Shown in pieces: positions 1 through 3,976 of a DNA stretch of 5,476 nucleotides. A model generated the notes under the pieces. It made no database searches. It was not told where the DNA came from and saw nothing but the letters and a program-made list of their open reading frames with translations. Position 1 is the stretch's first letter. Every line of letters begins with the position of its first letter. Both the position numbers and the translations under genes were made by a program. The DNA comes from Planctomycetota bacterium (GTDB taxonomy: Bacteria > Planctomycetota > Phycisphaerae > Sedimentisphaerales > Anaerohalosphaeraceae), in contig JAGHBX010000453.1 in assembly GCA_021160785.1 (NCBI GenBank), positions 1 through 5,476 on the forward strand. The letters run 5' to 3'.

Positions 1-388
1 CGGCGAAGTCTTTGGTGAACTGCTCCCACTGCGTCCGGTCGGCAAAGAGGTATGTGCCGAATCTGGTTTGTGTGTCGATGGGTTTGGGGAGCTGGCTCTG
101 GTAGGCGCGGTATGCCGATTCCATGAAGCCGGGGATCTGGCGGAGCATGAGCGGGTCCATGAGCGTGGTGTGGATCGTGTAGTGGGCGGTTGTGATGGTG
201 ATTCCATCGGCGTAATCGTTTTGCCACGGCTCGACTTTTTGGACGGCGGGCAGGCGGTCGAGGTATTCGATGAGGCCGTCGGTGGTCGACAACTTCGCCG
301 TCGGCAGCGGGCGTTGGGTCTGCTCGTTGCAGGCCGACAGCGCCAGCAGGCAAAGGGCTGTGGCCAGGATAATGATTCGCTGGGTCAT
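1..388 (-). CDS. Putative secreted lipoprotein, C-terminus cut by window edge
   Basis: I do not recognise the function. Reading leftward from an ATG at 388, the frame stays open to the window edge and shows 129 residues, so the gene is 3'-partial. The N-terminus is a textbook lipoprotein signal: a short charged start (MTQR), a hydrophobic run, and the lipobox LSAC at residues 17-20, with Cys20 as the expected lipidated residue. The mature part contains HYTIHTTLMDP (around 69-79), an aromatic helix-like stretch (FMESAYRAYQ) and YLFADRTQWEQF near the edge. This pattern reminds me of planctomycete secreted proteins of the DUF1570/peptidase-MA-like type, but no zinc-binding HExxH is in view, so that is only a guess. 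It is the third gene of the leftward operon, starting 21 bp after the AMMECR1 gene stops. I am confident it is a gene and a lipoprotein, and not confident of any role. Confidence 0.8.
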   Translation of the reverse strand, partial: MTQRIIILATALCLLALSACNEQTQRPLPTAKLSTTDGLIEYLDRLPAVQKVEPWQNDYADGITITTAHYTIHTTLMDPLMLRQIPGFMESAYRAYQSQLPKPIDTQTRFGTYLFADRTQWEQFTKDFA

Positions 389-409
389 CTCGTTGCCCCG
401 GTAGTCGGT

Positions 410-970
410 TCAAATATCGGCATAGTCTTTTCCGAAGGCGTCGGCGGTGAATAGGTAGACGTTGGTGTCGGGGTCCCGCCATGCGTCAGGGTCCAGGCCC
501 GCCTTGTGCGCACAGCAGTAAGATAGAAACTCCTCTTTGGTCCAGCTCGTTTCCGTGGCGACCTGCGGGAGGAAGCAGCCGGAGTGGTAGTCCTTTGTGA
601 TATAGATGCCGTCGATGCCAAGGCGGAGGCTGAGCGGATCATCGGTCTTCTTCATGACCGACAGGACGGAGATTTCGATGTGGAGTTGCTCCAGTTCGGC
701 GGGCGTTATGGGGTTGGCGGCGAATCGCGGATCCTTTCTTGCGGCGGCGGCGCCCATTTCGGCGACGAGTCGGATGAGGGGTATGTCGGCGGTGAATCGT
801 CCGAGGCAGCCGCGGAGATTTTTGCCGTTGGTCAAGGTGACGAAACAACCTTGTTTTTCGTTGAGATAGGGATCGTCGGAGGAAGGCGAAGGGACGGGCT
901 GGGCGTTTACGGCAGCGGCGACGGCATCACGAGCCGCCTTGAGAAGAGTCTGTCGATGTCCCTGATCCAT
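410..970 (-). CDS. AMMECR1-domain protein
   Basis: A complete 186-residue protein of the AMMECR1 family (AmmeMemoRadiSam system protein A type), at the usual single-domain length. The diagnostic sequence is the near-invariant LRGCLG at residues 52-57. It is preceded by GCFVTL (41-46) and followed by ARKDPRF (77-83), then an EISVLS strand (99-104), a FLPQVA segment (133-138) and a WTKEEFLSYCCAHKAGL stretch (143-159). All are in the order expected for the family. The biochemical role of bacterial AMMECR1 proteins is not settled; the conserved Cys in LRGC suggests a catalytic or binding site. Family members often sit beside Memo and a radical-SAM gene, but neither is visible here. The ATG lies 3 bp after the stop of the upstream DedA-type gene, so translation is probably coupled and the two genes co-transcribed. 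The start gives the expected N-terminal length. Confidence 0.92.
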   Translation of the reverse strand: MDQGHRQTLLKAARDAVAAAVNAQPVPSPSSDDPYLNEKQGCFVTLTNGKNLRGCLGRFTADIPLIRLVAEMGAAAARKDPRFAANPITPAELEQLHIEISVLSVMKKTDDPLSLRLGIDGIYITKDYHSGCFLPQVATETSWTKEEFLSYCCAHKAGLDPDAWRDPDTNVYLFTADAFGKDYADI

Positions 971-973
971 TTT

Positions 974-1609
974 CTATCCCGTGAAAAGATGTCCCAGCTT
1001 TTTGACGGCCAGGACTATGAGCGCCATGCCGATTATAACAATTACAGTTGCGAGATTGAAGTACTTTTCAATGAAGGTTCGTGCGCGTCGCCCGAAGAGG
1101 TAAAAGAGCAATCCTTCGGAGCCGAAACGTATGGTGCGAAAGATTATGCTGATAAGGACAAACTTCTTTATCGAGACGTCCGCCATTCCACCGAGCCAAC
1201 TGAAAAGCATGTACGGCACGGGGGTAAGCGCCGAGATGGCTATCGCCCAGAAGTCGTATTTCCGGTAGAGTTCAAGGGCGAGGTTGACTTTGGCTCCGAG
1301 GCGGATATGCTCGAAAAAGGCGACGACATTATCGCCGCCTATGGCTAATCCCAGAGCGAAGGCAATTGTTCCGCCGAGAACCGAGAATATCGAACATATC
1401 AGTCCGTATCGGATTGCGCGTCCTGGCTTGCCCAGGCACATCCCGATGACCATGACGTCGGCGGGAATGGGCACGCATATAGGTTCGGTGATCGCCAGGA
1501 CGATCAGCGCGACCATTCCGAACCTGGTGTCCGCCCAATGAACGACCCAGTTGTAGAGATGTCGGTGCCAGTGCCACCAGGCCGGTTTCTGATTTTCGGG
1601 TTCGCTCAT
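974..1609 (-). CDS. DedA/VTT-domain membrane protein, YqaA-like
   Basis: A 211-residue polytopic inner-membrane protein of the DedA/SNARE-associated (VTT) superfamily, closest by eye to the YqaA branch. Hydrophobic segments lie at about 30-60, 67-93, 119-141, 149-172 and 183-203, interrupted by the re-entrant-type motifs of the family: TEPICVPIPADV at 41-52 and ALTPVPYMLFSWLGG at 127-141. The second motif has Pro where classical DedA proteins usually carry the conserved Arg, as is common in YqaA-like members. DedA-superfamily proteins are implicated in undecaprenyl-phosphate or phospholipid flipping and in membrane homeostasis; the substrate of this branch is unknown. The N-terminus is rich in Trp and His (WWHWHRHLYNWVVHW, 11-25), probably lying at the membrane interface. 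It is the first gene of the leftward operon, with a GGAGAGG ribosome binding site 2 nt before the ATG (GGAG core 5 nt away) and a strong promoter just upstream. Confidence 0.9.
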   Translation of the reverse strand: MSEPENQKPAWWHWHRHLYNWVVHWADTRFGMVALIVLAITEPICVPIPADVMVIGMCLGKPGRAIRYGLICSIFSVLGGTIAFALGLAIGGDNVVAFFEHIRLGAKVNLALELYRKYDFWAIAISALTPVPYMLFSWLGGMADVSIKKFVLISIIFRTIRFGSEGLLFYLFGRRARTFIEKYFNLATVIVIIGMALIVLAVKKLGHLFTG

Positions 1610-1635
1610 AGCCTCTCCGCAAAAGATTTTGATAG

Positions 1636-1664
1636 ATATTACTCGGCAAGTGGACTAATGTCAA
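1636..1664 (-). promoter_or_regulatory. Sigma-70-type promoter of the leftward operon
   Basis: On the minus strand, TTGACA (1664-1659, a perfect -35) is separated by exactly 17 bp from TAATAT (1641-1636, 4 of 6 matches to TATAAT). A start site near 1629 would give a leader of about 20 nt that contains GGAGAGG (1618-1612) and ends at the ATG at 1609. The geometry is ideal for a housekeeping promoter driving the DedA, AMMECR1 and lipoprotein genes. I saw no equally good promoter facing ispE in the same gap. Confidence 0.7.
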
Positions 1665-1740
1665 CAAGTCGGTTGATTTGCCGGCAAGGGACAGGAAGAT
1701 GTCTGTGATTTGATGTTCTTTGGTTTTGGTGGAGTGCGAC

Positions 1741-1746
1741 AGGTGG
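1741..1746 (+). promoter_or_regulatory. Ribosome binding site deciding the ispE start
   Basis: AGGTGG lies 5 nt before the ATG at 1752. The frame is open further upstream, with a TTG at 1710 and an ATG at 1713, but the closest purine-rich run to those (AGGAAG, around 1693-1698) is less well spaced. The extra residues (MMFFGFGGVRQVAS) also have no counterpart in IspE proteins, so 1752 is preferred. Confidence 0.6.
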
Positions 1747-1751
1747 CGAGC

Positions 1752-2642
1752 ATGGAGCAATTCAGTGTTGTCGGCGACGGGCTGCTGGTTCGGGCGCCGG
1801 CCAAGATTAATCTGAGCCTTCTCATTGCGGGCAGGCGGCCGGACGGTTTCCATGAGATCGAGACGTTGATGGCTAAGGTTGACCTGTATGATGAACTGTT
1901 GTTTGAGCGGGGCGAAAAGGACGGTATTGAGTTGGTATGCCAAGGGCCGCACTGGGTGCCGGATGGTGAGGAGAATCTGGTTTACCGGGCGTGTGAGGCT
2001 TTGTTCGAGACGGCTGGTGTCAAGACGCCGGTGCGCGTAACGCTGACGAAGAATGTGCCCGCCGCCAGCGGGTTGGGAGGCGGCAGCAGCGATGCGGCCG
2101 CGGCGCTGTTGGGTCTGGACAGGTTTGCCGGCCTAAGTACGCCGGCAGAGGATATTGGCGAAATCGCCTGCCGGCTGGGTAGTGATATAGCGTTCTTTTT
2201 GGGCGGACCTCTGGCTTTTTGCACGGGGCGCGGGGAAAAAATCCAACAAATTGAAGAAAAATTTTCATTCAGGGCGATTCTGGCATTGCCTGACGTAAGT
2301 GTTGCAACCAAAAGCGTTTATGAAAACTACGCGCATAATCAGGTCTTATATGACAAACTTAGTGGGGGAATTAATGGGCTGATTGCGAAAAATAAATTTG
2401 ATTCTGTTGCCGCAATGTGCGCAAATATGCTTGAGAAAAGCTGCCTTGAATTACACCGTGAATTATTGGAATTGAAGTCGCACCTGGAGGCGCTTGGAGT
2501 TGGCCGTGCGTGCCTTTCCGGGAGCGGTTCGGCGATGTTCTGTATGATCGCCATTGCTGATCGGGACGCTGAGCGTTACCAGTCGATGCTGGCTGACAGC
2601 TTCGGTTGTGATAGTTTGATAGTGAACGGCAACAAATGGTAA
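1752..2642 (+). CDS. ispE: 4-diphosphocytidyl-2-C-methyl-D-erythritol kinase
   Basis: A cytosolic GHMP-family kinase that phosphorylates the 2-hydroxyl of CDP-methylerythritol with ATP in the MEP pathway to isopentenyl diphosphate. From the chosen ATG it has 296 residues, normal for IspE. The substrate-binding start PAKINLSL sits at 16-23, with Lys18 equivalent to the catalytic Lys of E. coli IspE. DGFHEIETLM follows at 31-40. The glycine-rich ATP loop PAASGLGGGSSDAA is at 103-116. GSDIAFF at 143-149 supplies the catalytic Asp145. The C-terminal GHMP motif LSGSGSAMF lies near residue 255. All key residues are present, so it should be active. It is divergent from the DedA operon and precedes spoVG by 21 bp, probably in one transcript. 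Base composition drops sharply in the 3' half: by hand count about 73% G+C at 2041-2100 against about 41% at 2281-2460, with no break in the frame. A longer start at 1710 or 1713 is possible but less likely. Confidence 0.95.
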   Translation: MEQFSVVGDGLLVRAPAKINLSLLIAGRRPDGFHEIETLMAKVDLYDELLFERGEKDGIELVCQGPHWVPDGEENLVYRACEALFETAGVKTPVRVTLTKNVPAASGLGGGSSDAAAALLGLDRFAGLSTPAEDIGEIACRLGSDIAFFLGGPLAFCTGRGEKIQQIEEKFSFRAILALPDVSVATKSVYENYAHNQVLYDKLSGGINGLIAKNKFDSVAAMCANMLEKSCLELHRELLELKSHLEALGVGRACLSGSGSAMFCMIAIADRDAERYQSMLADSFGCDSLIVNGNKW

Positions 2643-2663
2643 TAATTTCACGAGGCAGGCAAA

Positions 2664-3107
2664 ATGGAGATCAGCGAAGTCAGAGTTAAGATGGTTGCCA
2701 ACAAGGACGACCGGCTCAAAGCCTTCTGCTCGATGACCCTTGATAATGCTTTTGTGATCAGGGACGTCAAGGTTATTGAAGGGACCGGGGGGCTGTTTGT
2801 CGCTATGCCGTCGCGGAAGATGAGCGACCATTGCGAGAAATGCGGCGGGAAGAATCATCTTCGGGCGAAATACTGCAACAACTGCGGCACATCATTATCG
2901 GAGAACCGCGCAAGGCAGGACGCCAGGGGGCGGATAAAACTCCATGCCGATATCGCGCATCCAATCAACGCCCAATGCCGCAAGAACATCCAGGAAGCGA
3001 TTGTCGCGGCATTCGAGGAGGAGTTGAAGCGGTCCGAGCAGCCCGACTACAAGCCGGTCGAGCTTGACGATTACGACTATGATACCGATACGCCCGAAAC
3101 GACTTGA
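2664..3107 (+). CDS. spoVG: SpoVG-family regulator with inserted zinc ribbon
   Basis: A SpoVG-family protein of 147 residues, where SpoVG is usually about 85-100. SpoVG proteins are small nucleic-acid-binding regulators, named for septation and spore-cortex phenotypes in Bacillus. The core is intact but split: residues 1-52 hold ISEVRVKMV, FCSMTLDNAFVIRDVKVIEG and GLFVAMPSRK; residues 96-120 hold DIAHPINAQCRKNIQEAIVAAF. Between them, where other SpoVGs have a loop of about eight residues, lies a stretch of roughly 40 residues with two CxxC pairs (Cys57/Cys60 and Cys71/Cys74) in the form CEKCGG...YCNNCG, a classic zinc ribbon, followed by a basic linker (ENRARQDARGRIKLH). The C-terminal tail is very acidic (ELDDYDYDTD). 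A GAGG at 2652-2655 serves the ATG. It follows ispE by 21 bp, echoing the Firmicute ispE-to-spoVG neighbourhood. Sporulation itself is not implied. I am confident of the family; the role of the insert is unknown. Confidence 0.93.
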   Translation: MEISEVRVKMVANKDDRLKAFCSMTLDNAFVIRDVKVIEGTGGLFVAMPSRKMSDHCEKCGGKNHLRAKYCNNCGTSLSENRARQDARGRIKLHADIAHPINAQCRKNIQEAIVAAFEEELKRSEQPDYKPVELDDYDYDTDTPETT

Positions 3108-3196
3108 TCGCGCCGCCGGGCAGGCCGGTTGATTTCGCCGGGGCGCCGTGTAGTTTGCCTGTCGCCGTATGGGGGCTGTTTACCTAAAGGGTTTTG
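3108..3196. other. Convergent gap between spoVG and flgM
   Basis: This 89-bp gap separates two genes that end toward each other. A GC-rich imperfect hairpin can be drawn in which GCGCC (3110-3114) pairs with GGCGC (3143-3147), with an inner CCGG/CCGG pair and a one-sided bulge. It has no T-run on either side, so I do not call it an intrinsic terminator. No other terminator is apparent. Confidence 0.4.
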
Positions 3197-3487
3197 TCAG
3201 TCATCGGCGAGGAACTCTTCAAGCACTTTGTCCAGCGCGGCGTCGAGATTGGTGGAGATGTCGTAATCGCCGTGATCGATCTGCTGTCTGACACCGTGAA
3301 CCTTGTCGTGTCGTATTTCGGGCAGCGAGCCGATCAGCTTGAGCAACTGCCCCAGCGGTGTGGTGCTGTCGGTTTCGAACAGGTCATCGTCGACGGGATC
3401 GAACTGGTTAAACAGTTGCCTGTTGACTTGTTCGACGACGTAATGCGGCGTCTTGTGGTCTGTTAGTTCATGATTTGGCGTATCCAT
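3197..3487 (-). CDS. flgM: FlgM-like anti-sigma-28 factor
   Basis: A 96-residue cytoplasmic protein whose C-terminal half matches the FlgM family, which binds and inhibits the flagellar sigma factor FliA (sigma-28) until the hook-basal body is complete. The diagnostic part is residues 52-93, including LPEIRHDKVHGVRQQIDHGDY followed by DISTNLDAALDKVLEEFL. This is the typical pattern of a short helix, the conserved 'R.dKV..vr..i..G.Y' run and a final amphipathic helix. The N-terminal half is acidic and low in hydrophobic residues, as expected for the largely disordered FlgM N-terminus. The ATG at 3487 is preferred over a GTG three codons earlier because AGGTGA lies 5 nt before it and overlaps that GTG. 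It is convergent with spoVG, and no flagellar structural or fliA gene is in the window, so it is an orphan copy here. The family call rests on the C-terminal motif only. Confidence 0.82.
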   Translation of the reverse strand: MDTPNHELTDHKTPHYVVEQVNRQLFNQFDPVDDDLFETDSTTPLGQLLKLIGSLPEIRHDKVHGVRQQIDHGDYDISTNLDAALDKVLEEFLADD

Positions 3488-3492
3488 AGTTC

Positions 3493-3498
3493 TCACCT
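3493..3498 (-). promoter_or_regulatory. Ribosome binding site deciding the flgM start
   Basis: On the minus strand AGGTGA is followed by GAACT and the ATG at 3487, a 5-nt spacing. The alternative GTG start at 3496 overlaps this element and has no comparable site of its own upstream, so the shorter 96-residue product is preferred. Confidence 0.6.
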
Positions 3499-3563
3499 GA
3501 GTCTGGAGCAGTGGGGCGAAAAATTCCGTTTCCCGCCGGTGTGCTCAGTGGTGCGGCAGTCGC

Positions 3564-3572
3564 CTTATACCA
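3564..3572 (-). promoter_or_regulatory. Candidate extended -10 promoter for flgM
   Basis: On the minus strand TGGTATAAG matches the extended -10 form TGnTATAAT at all but the last base. It would start transcription about 70 nt before the flgM ATG. There is no convincing -35 at 16-18 bp, which extended -10 promoters can tolerate. It is a motif match only. Confidence 0.3.
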
Positions 3573-3641
3573 CTTTCTTTTGCGTAATCCTCGCGTCCAT
3601 TATGAGGCTCTTATTTTGCATATCCCTGTTTGGCTCGTTTT

Positions 3642-3649
3642 TTATCGGC
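3642..3649 (-). promoter_or_regulatory. Candidate sigma-28 (FliA) -10 element
   Basis: The minus strand reads GCCGATAA, an exact 8-base match to the enterobacterial FliA -10 consensus, oriented toward flgM and about 155 nt before its start codon. The expected TAAA about 15 bp upstream is poorly matched (CAAC at that spacing). Autoregulation of flgM by sigma-28 is known in enterics, so the location makes sense, but the weak -35 and long leader keep confidence low. Confidence 0.35.
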
Positions 3650-3665
3650 CCACAACATGTTGTGG
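3650..3665. repeat. Perfect 16-bp palindrome
   Basis: CCACAACATGTTGTGG is its own reverse complement over all 16 bases with no central spacer. It immediately abuts the GCCGATAA motif and fills the place where the -35/-10 spacer of that putative promoter would lie. A gapless palindrome of this length fits a dimeric repressor or activator site. It could also fold as a short RNA stem with a CATG loop. Which protein would bind it is unknown. Confidence 0.85.
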
Positions 3666-3693
3666 TTGGGCTTTCAAGCCGTTTTTGCCCAAC
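3665..3693. repeat. Inverted repeat GTTGGGC / GCCCAAC
   Basis: GTTGGGC (3665-3671) and GCCCAAC (3687-3693) are perfect 7-bp complements around a 15-nt loop. The left arm can also pair in part with GCCCA at 3648-3652, so two alternative folds compete. Within the loop region GGCT-TTCA-AGCC followed by GTTTTT resembles a very small plus-strand terminator, but no rightward gene ends nearby. Confidence 0.45.
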
Positions 3694-3797
3694 ACCCTTA
3701 ACAGTATTGATATCGTCAGGTGTGGTGGAAGAACTTTAATAAAGCACAAGGCGAACTGTAAGTGGCTTGTATACATCCGGTTATGACAATCGAACGC

Positions 3798-3834
3798 GAG
3801 AACCTCGTTTATGGCGTGGTAAGAAGGTTTTCTC
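3798..3834. repeat. Bulged inverted repeat, GAGAACCT with AGGT-TT-TCTC
   Basis: GAGAACCT (3798-3805) pairs with AGGT (3825-3828) and TCTC (3831-3834) across a 2-nt bulge, giving eight base pairs. No T-run follows on either strand. It lies beside the next hairpin and could be part of a structured 3' region of the hydrolase transcript. Confidence 0.4.
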
Positions 3835-3838
3835 AAGG

Positions 3839-3882
3839 GCCCAATTTGACGGGTAGATTAACACCCGGCCGGTGATTTGGGC
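3839..3882. repeat. Nested inverted repeat GCCCAA...TTGGGC
   Basis: An outer pair GCCCAA (3839-3844) / TTGGGC (3877-3882) encloses an inner perfect 5-bp stem CGGGT (3850-3854) / ACCCG (3863-3867) with an 8-nt loop. A second TTGGGC copy (3886-3891) follows 3 bp after the outer arm and could replace it in pairing. The role is unknown. Confidence 0.5.
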
Positions 3883-3976
3883 AGGTTGGGCAAAACACAA
3901 TATATAGTGGTGGGTTTTTTTTATTTTTCGCGGCGGATTTAGCGGTTTCCGCGGACAGATAACAGCTCGCTCCATG

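Larger units (their letters stand above)
3488..3976. other. 489-bp gene-free region rich in inverted repeats
   Basis: No open frame here looks like a real protein; those present have no recognisable motif and no good ribosome binding site. Since flgM and the hydrolase gene both run leftward, this is the flgM upstream region on one side and the 3' flank of the hydrolase gene on the other. It holds candidate flgM promoters, a perfect 16-bp palindrome at 3650-3665, and several stem-forming sequences between 3665 and 3955. The word GCCCAA or its complement TTGGGC recurs five times (3666-3671, 3687-3692, 3839-3844, 3877-3882, 3886-3891). A T-rich run (eight T, one A, five T) lies at 3915-3928. On the plus strand the run precedes its nearest GC-rich hairpin, and on the minus strand the same hairpin is followed by A, so neither reading is an intrinsic terminator. 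I saw no tRNA fold. Confidence 0.6.

Noticed and set aside
68..454. 128-codon rightward open frame
   Set aside because: It is the antisense of the lipoprotein gene, which has a clean signal peptide and lipobox.
584..1348. 254-codon rightward open frame
   Set aside because: It lies antisense to the AMMECR1 and DedA-type genes, whose family motifs are unmistakable. Its own translation has no recognisable motif and no ribosome binding site was evident.
1629..1702. Sigma-70 promoter facing ispE
   Set aside because: TTGATA and TTGATT elements exist, but no reasonable -10 lies at 16-18 bp from either of them.
1329..1952. 207-codon leftward open frame crossing the ispE start and the operon promoter
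   Set aside because: It overlaps conserved ispE and DedA coding sequence in other frames and spans a near-consensus promoter, and its product looks like low-complexity antisense sequence.
3110..3147. GC-rich hairpin as a bidirectional terminator between spoVG and flgM
   Set aside because: The stem is interrupted by a 10-nt one-sided bulge and no U-run follows in either direction.
3470..3786. Two rightward open frames in the flgM upstream region
   Set aside because: Their products have no domain-like pattern, they overlap each other and regulatory-looking inverted repeats, and they lack convincing ribosome binding sites.
3915..3955. T-rich run plus CGCGG/CCGCG hairpin as an intrinsic terminator
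   Set aside because: The order is wrong on both strands: the T-run precedes the hairpin on the plus strand, and on the minus strand the hairpin is followed by A residues.
3781..3975. 64-codon leftward open frame just after the hydrolase gene
   Set aside because: It covers the T-rich run and the hairpins, has no motif, and no supporting context.
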